Assembly: GCF_000347775.1 (NCBI RefSeq)
Contig: NZ_APAT01000021.1
Location: 1 to 64,000 of the forward strand
Reading direction: 5' to 3'
Length of the DNA: 64,000 nucleotides
Origin: Marinobacter santoriniensis NKSG1
GTDB taxonomy: Bacteria > Pseudomonadota > Gammaproteobacteria > Pseudomonadales > Oleiphilaceae
Shown: one piece after another, positions 53,313-62,055 of the stretch
Layout of the letters: each line of letters starts with the position of its first letter
Position numbering within the stretch: the stretch's first letter is position 1
Translations under genes and position numbers: made by a program
Notes under the pieces: generated by a model
The model's database searches: none
The model's input: the letters and a program-made list of their open reading frames with translations, nothing else
Told to the model about the DNA's origin: nothing

Positions 53313-53762
53313 ATGAAAAAACACGCATTGGCGCTCGGCTTTCTGGCCGCCTCGGGATTGAGCTCACCCCTGTTGGCGGATGATGCCAACCCCGATATCC
53401 ACGTCTACAAGTCGCCAACCTGTGGCTGTTGCGAGGGCTGGGTCGACCATCTGAAGGATAGCGGCTTCAACGTCGAGGTAACGGATACCAACAACCTCAA
53501 CCGCATCAAGGCCGACGCCGGGCTCACACCTGCCCTGGCCAGCTGCCACACGGCGTTCATTGGCGATTACGTGATCGAGGGACATGTGCCTGCCCGGGAT
53601 ATTCGTCGTCTGATCGCCGAATCACCCCAGGCCCGTGGCCTGAGTGCTCCGGGCATGCCCGTCGGTTCTCCGGGTATGGAGATGGGCAACCGGAAAGACC
53701 ATTACAAGATCATGCTGTTCAATAGCGCGGGCCAGTCCCGGGTGTTCTCCGAATACAATTGA
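53313..53762 (+). CDS. DUF411 exported metal-binding protein
   Basis: A 149-residue periplasmic protein with a signal peptide (about 1-23, ending LLADD). The DUF411 domain has the cysteine motif YKSPTCGCCEGWVDHL (about 30-45), and a second conserved segment is SCHTAFIGDYVIEGHVPA. Such proteins occur in copper resistance clusters (CopG-like) and are thought to bind or redox-cycle copper in the periplasm. It is the last gene of the copper operon and is followed by a hairpin. Confidence 0.88.
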   Translation: MKKHALALGFLAASGLSSPLLADDANPDIHVYKSPTCGCCEGWVDHLKDSGFNVEVTDTNNLNRIKADAGLTPALASCHTAFIGDYVIEGHVPARDIRRLIAESPQARGLSAPGMPVGSPGMEMGNRKDHYKIMLFNSAGQSRVFSEYN

Positions 53763-53768
53763 TCATTA

Positions 53769-53837
53769 CCCCGGCCAAAGGAACCTCGCCGGGGGCAGAT
53801 TTTCTGTCTATTTTTTCTACACTGTCGCCAGACAGTG
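53769..53837 (+). terminator. Two hairpins at the end of the copper operon
   Basis: CCCCGGC (53769-53775) and GCCGGGG (53788-53794) form a perfect stem, followed 18 bases later by a TTTTTT run. A second stem, CACTGTC-GCCA-GACAGTG (53820-53837), is followed by TTTTATC. The first probably terminates the copper operon. The second may terminate too, or lie in the leader of the next gene. Confidence 0.55.
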
Positions 53838-53882
53838 TTTTATCATGGCTAAAATACGACAGAATCAGGGCAAGGAAGAAGC

Positions 53883-55610
53883 TTGAGTCTCAAAACCCGC
53901 ATCCTGGGCCTTGCCGCAACGCTACTTGTTCTCGCAGCAACGGCGTCGTGGCTGGCCTATCAGCAGCTATCCGAAGACATCATCCAGCGCTGGGGCCAGC
54001 AGGTGGCCGAGATTCAGGTGCGGTACGACAGTGCCCGCCTGTTGCAATCGCTGGAACGGGAAATTGGCCTTGCCCGGCAGATGGCCGACTCGTCCGCCCT
54101 GGTCAAATGGGCGGAACAGCCGGACAACAAGGCGCTGGAACAGGATGCACTCCGTCAGGCGGAGAGCTTCCGCACCAATTTCCGGGACAACAGTTATTTC
54201 CTGGCACTGCGCAAGAACAACCATTACTACTACAACAACGCCAGGAATGAATTCGCCGGCAAACAGTTCCGCTACGTACTGGATCCCAACAAGCCGGATG
54301 ATGCCTGGTTCTTCCAGCTGATCTCCCAAGGCCGGGATTTCCACTTGAACGTGAATCCGGATACCGAACTCGGCGTTACCAAGCTTTGGATCGACGTCCT
54401 GATGCGCAACGAACAGGGCGACATTGTGGGCATGGTGGGCACCGGGCTCAATCTCGACGACTTTCTCAAGGACATTGTCGACATCAATCAGGACGGCATC
54501 ACCACGTTGTTTGTTGACCACAACGGTGCCATCCAGCTCTATCGCGACCGCAATTACATTGATTTCGCCACGATCGTGAAACCCGAGGGGCAGAAAAACA
54601 CCGTCGATTTGTTGTTTGACGAACCGGAAGACAAACAACAGATACTGGGCATGCTGGCGATGCTCAAGAAACGGTCGGATCAGGCCGGGCAGGTCGAGAG
54701 TGGCTTCGTGACGGTGGATGGCCGGGAACACCTGGCCGGCGTCGCTTATCTTCCGGCGATTGGCTGGTTCGAGATCACCCTTCTGGACCTCAATACCCTG
54801 GTGCCTCGCAGCTATCTGCTGCCTCTTGTCGCGGTATTTCTGGTTGCCCTGCTGGTGACGCTGTTGCTGTTCCACTACATCATCCAGTCGAGAATCCTCA
54901 AACCGATCATGGGCCTGGAAAGTGCGGTGAAACGGGTACGGGAAGGCAACTTTTCCCTGCCTCGCCTCGACAAGCCTGATAACGAAATCGGTCGACTGGC
55001 CGACCACTTCGAGAAAATGACACTCTCGATGAAGGATTCGACCCGGGAACTGGAAAACAAGGTGGCGCAGAGAACCGATGAACTCAGCCGACTGGCCCGG
55101 ATCGATCCATTGACCGGCCTGAAGAACCGCCGGGGCCTGGATGAACTGCTTGACGAAGAAATCCAGCGCTCACGGCGCCAGGACAACCGTTTCGGGCTGA
55201 TCTGGCTCGACATCGATCATTTCAAAGCAATCAATGATCAGCTCGGGCATCAGGCGGGAGACGAAATCCTGTGTCGCGTGGCGCTCTGGCTCAAAGCCGG
55301 AGTCCGTCCCTACGATGCACCAGGCCGCTGGGGGGGTGACGAATTCGTAGTAATCCTGTCCCCGTGCGATGCTCATACCCTCTCGCAGATCGCCAACCGC
55401 ATCCGGCATTCTGTTGAAGAGGAAAGCCGGAAAACCGGCACACCGGTCACGGTGAGTGTCGGGGGGTATCTGTGCCAGCCGGGCGACACCAGTGACGGCA
55501 TTCTGAGGGAAGCCGACCGAGCCCTGTACGAAGCCAAGGAGCAGGGCCGCAACCGCGTCTGCATCGTGTCCAGGAACGACGAGACACCCGTGCCGGAAAC
55601 TGAACTCTGA
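53883..55610 (+). CDS. Membrane diguanylate cyclase with Cache-like sensor, HAMP and GGDEF
   Basis: A 575-residue protein. TM1 is at about 5-24 and a periplasmic Cache-like domain at about 30-300 (FQLISQGRDFHLNVNPDTEL). TM2 is at about 312-332, HAMP at about 333-388 and GGDEF at about 410-560. The catalytic site is GRWGGDEFVV, and an RxxD inhibitory site (RPYD) lies five residues before it. Start is TTG with AAGGAAG upstream; no ATG is available before TM1. It is a single gene, convergent with the Gly-Glu-rich protein gene. Confidence 0.88.
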   Translation: MSLKTRILGLAATLLVLAATASWLAYQQLSEDIIQRWGQQVAEIQVRYDSARLLQSLEREIGLARQMADSSALVKWAEQPDNKALEQDALRQAESFRTNFRDNSYFLALRKNNHYYYNNARNEFAGKQFRYVLDPNKPDDAWFFQLISQGRDFHLNVNPDTELGVTKLWIDVLMRNEQGDIVGMVGTGLNLDDFLKDIVDINQDGITTLFVDHNGAIQLYRDRNYIDFATIVKPEGQKNTVDLLFDEPEDKQQILGMLAMLKKRSDQAGQVESGFVTVDGREHLAGVAYLPAIGWFEITLLDLNTLVPRSYLLPLVAVFLVALLVTLLLFHYIIQSRILKPIMGLESAVKRVREGNFSLPRLDKPDNEIGRLADHFEKMTLSMKDSTRELENKVAQRTDELSRLARIDPLTGLKNRRGLDELLDEEIQRSRRQDNRFGLIWLDIDHFKAINDQLGHQAGDEILCRVALWLKAGVRPYDAPGRWGGDEFVVILSPCDAHTLSQIANRIRHSVEEESRKTGTPVTVSVGGYLCQPGDTSDGILREADRALYEAKEQGRNRVCIVSRNDETPVPETEL

Positions 55611-55637
55611 GGTTCGGCCCCCGGCACAGATCGATCG

Positions 55638-56522
55638 TTACTGATAGAGGTAGGGCGACAGCGCCAGTTCCAGGCGGGCCTGGGCGGCATAGGCGTTAGG
55701 GACAGCCACGACCGGCTTTTCCGGCGCATCGAACGCAGGCCAGACCTGTTTGAGTTCGTCGAATGCCGTCATTGCATGACGCCAGGCCTCCTTGTTGCTC
55801 GCCTGGAGCCGGGCCTTATGACGGGCGAGGTATTCCTCCGCCGCCAGAACGAAGCCACGTCCGTCCTGATATTCGTGAATAGCGACGAAAGCGCCATCCT
55901 CCACCGACCCGTCGTATTCCAGAACCGCCTGTTTGGTCAGAGACAGCACCACCCGTGCAACCGTCGCCGGTGCCTGGGCGTCGTCGCCTGAAGCGGCTGC
56001 CATGGCTTTTTCCGTCGCCCGCCAGGCTTTCTCGAAGTCGGCTTCGACGTCAGACCACTGATTGGTCCGGCCCGCGGTCGCTGACAGGGTCTCGAGCGCC
56101 TTGCCCAGTTCAGACTGGCCACGCGCCCTCAGTCCGTCTTCCAGCGCCGGGTAGATCTCCACCCAGGGATGGGTCAGGTGGGGCCGGCCATCGGCCACAT
56201 CGCCGGACCGGATCAGGTCACGGGCGGCCATCATATGGCCCTGCATCATCTCGATCATGGCGATGTAGACACCATCGGAACGGACGGCGGACACCTGTGG
56301 GGAACCGGATTCTCCGCCTTCACCACCTTCGCCACCGCCGTTGTCAGCGGGAAAATAGAGGAAGGCTTCGCCCATCTCGCCGCCTTCACCACCATCGTAG
56401 TGGGATGACTTCATCATCTCGTCATGGCCGGATTCCCCGCCTTCACCGGCCATGGCACCGGAACTCGACAGAATGGTGGCGACGCCAATTCCCATCCATA
56501 ATTTGATTTTCTGGTCTTTCAT
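55638..56522 (-). CDS. Exported Gly-Glu-rich (EGGE-repeat) protein of unknown function
   Basis: A 294-residue protein with a signal peptide (about 1-25, ending GAMA). The mature N-terminus is unusual: three clusters of EGGE repeats (GEGGESGHDE, GGEGGEMGEAF, GGGEGGEGGESGS) within about 65 residues. A helical domain of about 200 residues follows, with His, Glu and Met-rich stretches (MIEMMQGHMMAARD, HLTHPWVEIYPALE). The ATG at 56522 has AGGAG upstream; a 28-codon longer frame is rejected. It is divergent from piuC across a Fur-like site, suggesting iron control and a possible iron-related role. No family was recognised. Confidence 0.75.
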   Translation of the reverse strand: MKDQKIKLWMGIGVATILSSSGAMAGEGGESGHDEMMKSSHYDGGEGGEMGEAFLYFPADNGGGEGGEGGESGSPQVSAVRSDGVYIAMIEMMQGHMMAARDLIRSGDVADGRPHLTHPWVEIYPALEDGLRARGQSELGKALETLSATAGRTNQWSDVEADFEKAWRATEKAMAAASGDDAQAPATVARVVLSLTKQAVLEYDGSVEDGAFVAIHEYQDGRGFVLAAEEYLARHKARLQASNKEAWRHAMTAFDELKQVWPAFDAPEKPVVAVPNAYAAQARLELALSPYLYQ

Positions 56523-56610
56523 ATCCTGTTCTCCTGATCTGTCGCGTGAGGCCGCTACGGGACAACCTTGATGCATGTTGTGGGTTGAGGCATGATGCTC
56601 AAACAATTAT

Positions 56611-56634
56611 GCGATTGCAAATAATTCCTATTCA
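56611..56634. promoter_or_regulatory. Fur-box-like sequence between the EGGE protein and piuC genes
   Basis: Read on the minus strand the core is AATAGGAATTATTTGCAAT, which resembles Pseudomonas-type Fur boxes. It is AT-rich against a GC-rich background. It lies 14 bases before the piuC start and about 90 before the divergent gene, so one Fur dimer could cover both promoters. Confidence 0.55.
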
Positions 56635-56647
56635 GGGTGTAGATTTC

Positions 56648-57322
56648 ATGATTCTTTGTATTGGCAACCTGCTTGACGACCCAGGCCTGTCCCGTATCCG
56701 TGAAGTCCTGGACCGCAGTGACTTCGAAGACGGTCGCACGACGGCCGGCTGGCATGCAAAGCTGGTCAAAAACAACGAGCAGATTGCCGCGGGTCAGGAA
56801 GCGCTTCGGGAACTTCGTTCCGACGTCGGCCAGGCCCTCAGCCGTCACCCGGTCTTCCAGATGGCGGTCCGTCCGCTGAAAATGACGCCCATCCTGTTCA
56901 GCCGCTATCGCGACGGCATGACCTATGGCAATCACGTGGACGATCCGGTGATGGGCCAGGGCGAGCACCGGATTCGCACCGACGTTTCATTCACCCTGTT
57001 TCTGGACGACCCGGACAGCTACGACGGCGGCGAACTGGTGACAGACACCACGGCCGGTGAGCAAGCCTACAAACTTCCGGCCGGCTCGGCCGTGATCTAC
57101 CCGTCCTCGACCCTGCATCGCGTAGAGCCGGTCACCCGGGGCCAGCGTCGGGTCGCCGTGGGTTGGGTGCAAAGCACCATCCGTGATCCCGCCCACCGTG
57201 AGGTCCTGTTCGACCTGGACACGGCGCGGCGCCAGATCTTCGAGCGGGATGGAAAAACCGCGGAGTTCGACCTGCTGACCAAATCACTGGCCAACCTGCA
57301 GCGATTCTGGGTGGAGATCTGA
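56648..57322 (+). CDS. piuC: PKHD-type Fe(II)/2-oxoglutarate hydroxylase (PiuC family)
   Basis: A 224-residue dioxygenase of the prolyl-4-hydroxylase-like fold. The iron ligands are in GNHVDDPVMG (HxD, about 97-106) and STLHRVEPV (His, about 157-165), with the 2-oxoglutarate arginine in RRVAVGW. Family members sit beside TonB-dependent siderophore receptors and respond to iron, but their substrate is not established. No receptor is nearby; the divergent partner is the EGGE-repeat protein. The ATG at 56648 is chosen from the family start MILCIGNLL. Confidence 0.93.
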   Translation: MILCIGNLLDDPGLSRIREVLDRSDFEDGRTTAGWHAKLVKNNEQIAAGQEALRELRSDVGQALSRHPVFQMAVRPLKMTPILFSRYRDGMTYGNHVDDPVMGQGEHRIRTDVSFTLFLDDPDSYDGGELVTDTTAGEQAYKLPAGSAVIYPSSTLHRVEPVTRGQRRVAVGWVQSTIRDPAHREVLFDLDTARRQIFERDGKTAEFDLLTKSLANLQRFWVEI

Positions 57323-57415
57323 TCTTTCAGGGTTACAACCTGTTATCTGACGGCTGCCGCCATAACCGTTATACTCCGCCCCAACATCCATATTTTGCAG
57401 CCAGGTTCCTCTTCC

Positions 57416-59401
57416 ATGCTCAATGCCGACGCTCTTAGCCAGTTGCGCCAGCTCAAATCGGACATCAAGGACAACAAGGTGGTCTTCCCCGGGACGGTGA
57501 AGGCCACAAACGGTCGCTTCGGCTTTGTCGCCCTCGACGAGGGCCGGGACGTCTTTCTTCCCCCGGAAGAAATGCAGAAGGTGCTGCCCGGGGACCGGGT
57601 GAACGTCACCGAACACGAGGTCGAAAAGGGCAAGACCCAGGGCGAAGTGGAGGAAGTGCTCGAAACTCACCTGACCACGTTTGTCGGCCGCTATCTGGTC
57701 CGGGGCAAAGGTCATTTTGTGGCCCCGGACACGCCCGGAATCAATCGGTGGATTTTCATCCCGCCCAAGGAACGCAAAGGCGCGCAGCCGGACGACTACA
57801 TCTACTGCCAGATCCACCGGCATCCGTTCAAGGATGGCAAGGGACAGGCACGGGTTCTCCGGGTCATCGGAAAATCCGGCGAACCGGGCATCGAACGTTC
57901 CTTCACCCTGGCCAGCTTCGACCTGGCCGACACCTGGCCGGAGTCGGTCCTGCAACAGGCAGACACGCTCAGTGATGAGAGTCTTGCCAGCGAGTTTGAT
58001 GGCCGGGAGGATCGCACCGATCAACCCTACGTGACCATCGACAGCCCGGGCACCCAGGACATGGACGACGCCCTGATGGCAACCCCCAATGCCACGGGCT
58101 GGACCCTGTCCATTGCCATTGCCGACCCCACTGCGGTCATTCCGCCCGGCACTCCGGCCGAAGAGGAAGCCTTTAACCGGGCGACTGCCATTTACTTCCC
58201 CGGCGAACCACTGCCGATGCTGCCGGACGCGATCAGTACACGCCTGTGCTCGCTGATGCCGGATGTCAAACGGCTGGCTCTGGTGTGTGACCTTCAGGTC
58301 AACAACGATGGCAGCCTTGGTGACTACCATTTTCATCAGGCTGTGATCCAGTCACGTGGAAAGCTCAGCTATGACCTGGTCGCCCACCTGATCGAGGGCC
58401 GCGAAGACGACGAAATCAAGGCGCTGCCGGACGTCGTCGCCAACAGCCTGGACCAGCTTCACCAGGCCGCAACGGCCCTGCGCAAGTGGCGCGACGAGCA
58501 TGCCCTGCTGAGCGCGGACCGGCCGGAATTCCGCCTGCGTCTGGATGAAAACAAGCGGATTCGCGTGATCGAGCCCTCGGTACAGAACGAGGCCCATCGG
58601 CTGGTGGAGGAATGCATGGTGGCCGCCAACCGCTGTGCGGCCGATTTTCTCCGACAGCAGGGCCAGGGCCTCTTCATCCAGCATTCGGGCCTGCGCGAAG
58701 ACCGCGCCGAAAACATCCGCAAACTGCTGGAGGACCATGCGCCCCATCTGGCGGAAGTGGACGCGGGTTCGGCCCAGGGCTTCAAGACCCTGATGAAACA
58801 GACCGGCGAACTGGAAGCAGAGGTGCCGGTCAAGTCGATTCTTGCCCGCCAGCTGGCCCGTGCCGAGCTGGGTTTCGAGGCTGCACCGCACCAGGGCATG
58901 GGGCTGGCGGCCTACACCACCTTTACCTCACCACTGCGGAAATTCTCGGACTTCTACGTGCACCGCCTGATCAAGGCCGCGCTCTGGGACACCCCCATCA
59001 AACCGCTGAACGCCCAGCAGCTTGACGCTCTTCAGGCCAGCCAGCTCCGGGCCCGGCAGGCCGCCAATGCTCTGGAAGCCTGGCTCAAGAGCGATTACGC
59101 CAAATCCCTCAGCGACGACCCCATGGCCGGAAGCATCAGCCGGACCATGCCGTCGGGCTTCTTTGTACGCCTGGATTGCAACGGCCTGGAAGGCTTCGTC
59201 AGCTGCAAGGATCTTGAAGGCAAGTACAGCTTCGATCCGATCACCCTTCGCCTGATCCACAACAAGAACGGTCGGATTTTCCAGCTGGATCAGCGGGTCG
59301 ATGTACGCTTTTCAGGCGTGGACGACGAGCGGCGCCAGATCAACTTCAAGCTGGTGAACGCCGAGGCGATTCCGGCCGACGCAGACAAAGCGAACGATTG
59401 A
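57416..59401 (+). CDS. rnb: Exoribonuclease II (RNB family)
   Basis: A 661-residue 3'-to-5' exoribonuclease. N-terminal cold-shock domains carry VKATNGRFGFVALDEGRDVF. The RNB catalytic core shows TIDSPGTQDMDDAL (about 213-226) with the metal-binding aspartates, then SIAIADPTAVI and YTTFTSPLRKFSDFYVHRLI. A C-terminal S1 domain completes it. Length is close to E. coli RNase II (644), not RNase R (about 810). The ATG at 57416 is preferred to a TTG 21 bases upstream. Confidence 0.93.
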   Translation: MLNADALSQLRQLKSDIKDNKVVFPGTVKATNGRFGFVALDEGRDVFLPPEEMQKVLPGDRVNVTEHEVEKGKTQGEVEEVLETHLTTFVGRYLVRGKGHFVAPDTPGINRWIFIPPKERKGAQPDDYIYCQIHRHPFKDGKGQARVLRVIGKSGEPGIERSFTLASFDLADTWPESVLQQADTLSDESLASEFDGREDRTDQPYVTIDSPGTQDMDDALMATPNATGWTLSIAIADPTAVIPPGTPAEEEAFNRATAIYFPGEPLPMLPDAISTRLCSLMPDVKRLALVCDLQVNNDGSLGDYHFHQAVIQSRGKLSYDLVAHLIEGREDDEIKALPDVVANSLDQLHQAATALRKWRDEHALLSADRPEFRLRLDENKRIRVIEPSVQNEAHRLVEECMVAANRCAADFLRQQGQGLFIQHSGLREDRAENIRKLLEDHAPHLAEVDAGSAQGFKTLMKQTGELEAEVPVKSILARQLARAELGFEAAPHQGMGLAAYTTFTSPLRKFSDFYVHRLIKAALWDTPIKPLNAQQLDALQASQLRARQAANALEAWLKSDYAKSLSDDPMAGSISRTMPSGFFVRLDCNGLEGFVSCKDLEGKYSFDPITLRLIHNKNGRIFQLDQRVDVRFSGVDDERRQINFKLVNAEAIPADADKAND

Positions 59402-59459
59402 AAAACCGGACCGGCGGGCGCATCGTAGAGACTGGAACACAGCAACACGGAGATGCGCC

Positions 59460-59663
59460 ATGCCCATCAGTCCGCAGGAGTTCCTGAAAAAATACGGCTT
59501 CGACGAAGACGACGAGGAGCGGGATCACAGTCTGCGCCATAACGCCATGGAGCACGCCACGCACCTGCGTCGCCCCCACGCCGGCACCCCGCATGACTGG
59601 GAAGAGTGGGAGCGTTACAAGCGGGAACATCCGGATGAAGTGGACGACAGCGACGACCGCTGA
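59460..59663 (+). CDS. Small acidic hypothetical protein
   Basis: A 67-residue highly charged protein, MPISPQEFLKKYGFDEDDEE, with a His-rich middle (HNAMEHATHLRRPHAG) and an acidic tail (HPDEVDDSDDR). No signal peptide or TM helix. GGAG lies upstream of the ATG. It lies 58 bases after rnb, possibly in the same transcript. Function unknown. Confidence 0.6.
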   Translation: MPISPQEFLKKYGFDEDDEERDHSLRHNAMEHATHLRRPHAGTPHDWEEWERYKREHPDEVDDSDDR

Positions 59664-59678
59664 GTCCGCCCTGGCGGT

Positions 59679-60581
59679 TTAACGATCCGCCAGCATCCGG
59701 GTGAGTCGTTCATCCTTGGCGTGCCAGAGGCCTGCGAGCCAGTCTTTGACGTTCCGACGATGCTCGGCGTCCGAGGCATAATCCCGGCCCTTGAGATGAT
59801 CCGGAATGCGCTGAGTCTCGATGTCCATACGGATGTCGGGCACCCGGCCGCACAGGAAGTCCCAGAAGGTTGGGGCGCCACCGGGGTAAGCAATGGTCAC
59901 ATCCACCAATGTCTCGATGGAATCCCCCATCGCATCCAGTACGAACGCCACACCGCCGGCCTTGGGCACAAGCAGGTGTTGGTAGGGTGACTTCTGTTTG
60001 TCGTGTTTGGCCTGGGTGAAACGGGTACCCTCGACAAAGTTCATCACGCTGACCGGCGTATAACGGAACCGCTCACACGCCCGTCGGGTTGCCCGCAAAT
60101 CCTCTCCCCGCTTCTCCGGGTGCTTGATCAGGTATTCCCGGCTGTAGCGCTTCATAAAGGGGAAATCCAGCCCCCACCATGCCAGGCCAATCACCGGCAC
60201 CCAGATCAACTGCTGTTTGAGGAAGAATTTCAGGAACGGTGCGCGACGATTGAACACCCGCTGCATGGCCAGGATATCCACCCAGCTCTGATGATTGCTC
60301 AGTACCAGATACCAGCTCTGACGTTCCAGCTTTTCGGCCCCGTCCACGGACCAGCGGGTACCATGGGTCAGCTTCATCCAGCCAACGTTACCGGCAACCC
60401 AGGCCTCGGCAAGGGCAATGATCATCCTGGTGCAGAGCACCCGGAACCCCTTGATCGGCACGATCAGCTTGAGAATGGCAGGAATATAGAGGAGAACGCA
60501 CCAGAAAAGCGTGTTGATTCCAAGCAGCACCGCATTGAGAACGCCTATCACGGGTGGGGGCAGAAAACTGAGCATAGCCAT
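59679..60581 (-). CDS. Lysophospholipid acyltransferase (YihG-like)
   Basis: A 300-residue membrane acyltransferase of the PlsC superfamily. Block I is NHQSWVDI (the HxxxxD motif, about 86-93) and block III is NFVEGTRFTQAK (about 180-191), in the YihG form rather than FPEGTR. The N-terminal helix is at about 15-38. It should acylate lysophosphatidic acid or a related lysolipid, adjusting phospholipid acyl composition. The start at 60581 is preferred to one 39 bases upstream. Confidence 0.87.
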   Translation of the reverse strand: MAMLSFLPPPVIGVLNAVLLGINTLFWCVLLYIPAILKLIVPIKGFRVLCTRMIIALAEAWVAGNVGWMKLTHGTRWSVDGAEKLERQSWYLVLSNHQSWVDILAMQRVFNRRAPFLKFFLKQQLIWVPVIGLAWWGLDFPFMKRYSREYLIKHPEKRGEDLRATRRACERFRYTPVSVMNFVEGTRFTQAKHDKQKSPYQHLLVPKAGGVAFVLDAMGDSIETLVDVTIAYPGGAPTFWDFLCGRVPDIRMDIETQRIPDHLKGRDYASDAEHRRNVKDWLAGLWHAKDERLTRMLADR

Positions 60582-60767
60582 CCTGTTCTGGTTGTTGTCT
60601 TCGGCGCTGAATGATAGCAAGCCTGATGCCCAATGGGCAGTGGCCGCAAGTGACCGACCTGCCCGTCAGCTTCGACGAATCTGCCATAGCGACATTTAAT
60701 CCAAAGGGTTAGCCTCTGGACAATTCTTTTACGTATTCCTGATACTCGGTTGTCCCTGGACTCATTC

Positions 60768-61919
60768 ATGCTCAATCCACTCAAAACTGCCCTGCATAAA
60801 GCGTCTGGCCTCTCCCGGCACACCGCTGGATACGCGGGCAATGCTTTCGACCGGGTCTTTCGGGCCGCCAGCCTGGTCAAGGCCGGCCTGACCGCCTTCG
60901 AAACCGTCGAGACGGACGGCCTTGTCAGCCTTCGGTACTATCCTCCCCTCAAGGAGGACTTTATCGAACTGGATGACATGACCATCCCGGTGGAACGTAC
61001 CACGCACCGTACTCCCATCGTCATCATCCCGCCACTGGCGGTGAACATGCTCATTTACGACCTGTTCCCTCAGCGTAGCCTGGTTCGGTTCCTCCGGGCC
61101 AAGGGCTTCGAGGTCTACCTAATCGACTGGGGCGTACCCACCCGGGAACACAGCCATTACAACCTGCACACCTATGTCGCGGAGCTGCTGCCGGCCTATC
61201 TGAACCGGGTCCGTGAACACAGTGGCGAGCAGGACCTGTCGCTGCATGGCTGGAGCATGGGCGGCATGTTCACCCTGTTCTACTCGGCTCTCAGCCGGGA
61301 CCAGCACGTGCGCAATGCCATCATCCTTGGCTCCCCCATCGACAGTCATGCCTCGGGCTTCATGGGGCTGGCCTCTCAGGGCATTGCCGAAGTGGCAGAG
61401 ATCATCCGCAAACGCACCGGGTTCCGGCTGCACAACCTCAAGCCCCACTGGTTCCACACCCCGGGCTGGGCCAATACCATCGGCTTCAAGCTGACCAACC
61501 CTGTCGGCAGCCTGATGGGGTACTGGGAACTGATTGTCCGCCTGGGTGACCGGGAGTTCGTCACCAACCACGCCACCACCTCGGCGTTCCTGGACCGGAT
61601 GGTCGCCTATCCCGGCGGCATCATTCAGGACACCGTCGTCCGCGTCTGGATCGACAACCAGCTGTCCAAAGGCGAGATCCAGGTAGGTGAAGACATTGCC
61701 CGGCTGGAAAATGTAAATGCCAACTTACTGGCCATCGCCGGCAGCGAGGACACCATGGTCACACCGGGCGCCGCCAAACGGGTGATGGACCACGTCCGCT
61801 CCCATGACAAAACTTTCCGGGTCGTCCCCGGCGGCCATATGGGCATCCTGGCCGGCAGCAAAGCGCCGAAAAAGAGCTGGCTGGAAATGGCGCAGTGGCT
61901 GGCCGAGCGGTCCGACTAG
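60768..61919 (+). CDS. PHA-synthase-like (PhaC-type) alpha/beta hydrolase with Ser nucleophile
   Basis: A 383-residue protein of the PhaC/PhaE-type alpha/beta fold: IPPLAVNMLIYDLFPQRSLV, then FLRAKGFEVYLIDWGVP. The nucleophile elbow is HGWSMGGMF (Ser at about 166), the catalytic Asp lies in SEDTMV and the His in PGGHMGIL. True PHA synthases have cysteine in the GxCxG box. Serine here suggests a hydrolase or depolymerase-like role, or polymerase loss. It lies alone between divergent and convergent neighbours, and the 112-bp inverted repeat element follows. Confidence 0.8.
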   Translation: MLNPLKTALHKASGLSRHTAGYAGNAFDRVFRAASLVKAGLTAFETVETDGLVSLRYYPPLKEDFIELDDMTIPVERTTHRTPIVIIPPLAVNMLIYDLFPQRSLVRFLRAKGFEVYLIDWGVPTREHSHYNLHTYVAELLPAYLNRVREHSGEQDLSLHGWSMGGMFTLFYSALSRDQHVRNAIILGSPIDSHASGFMGLASQGIAEVAEIIRKRTGFRLHNLKPHWFHTPGWANTIGFKLTNPVGSLMGYWELIVRLGDREFVTNHATTSAFLDRMVAYPGGIIQDTVVRVWIDNQLSKGEIQVGEDIARLENVNANLLAIAGSEDTMVTPGAAKRVMDHVRSHDKTFRVVPGGHMGILAGSKAPKKSWLEMAQWLAERSD

Positions 61920-61933
61920 TATTGGAGCATGGC

Positions 61934-62045
61934 GGCAGGGATCGGGTAGCGCTGTCCAAAACTGTGCGGAGCCATGGATGGCGGAGCTCAAGCGCCACAT
62001 GGACGTGCTTGAGCGGGTTTTGGACAGCGCTACCCGATCCCTGCC
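61934..62045. repeat. 112-bp inverted-repeat element (REP/MITE-like, possible terminator)
   Basis: Two perfectly complementary 29-base arms (61934-61962 and 62017-62045) begin GGCAGGGATCGGGTAGCGCT. They flank a 54-base centre that itself has an 8-bp inverted repeat, GCTCAAGC/GCTTGAGC (61986-61993 and 62007-62014). The element fills the gap between two convergent genes. It encodes no protein. The structure fits a dispersed intergenic repeat or a mobile REP-like unit that can also end transcription from both sides. Confidence 0.8.
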
Positions 62046-62055
62046 TACTCCGACT

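Noticed and set aside
53845..53886. 13-codon upstream ORF (MAKIRQNQGKEEA) ending in the TTGA that starts the cyclase
   Set aside because: It has no ribosome site before its ATG and no conservation evidence; its tail simply contains the ribosome site of the cyclase.
60627..60639. TGCCCAATGGGCA palindrome upstream of the PhaC-like gene
   Set aside because: It is short, GC-rich and without a T-run or repeated copy, so chance cannot be excluded.
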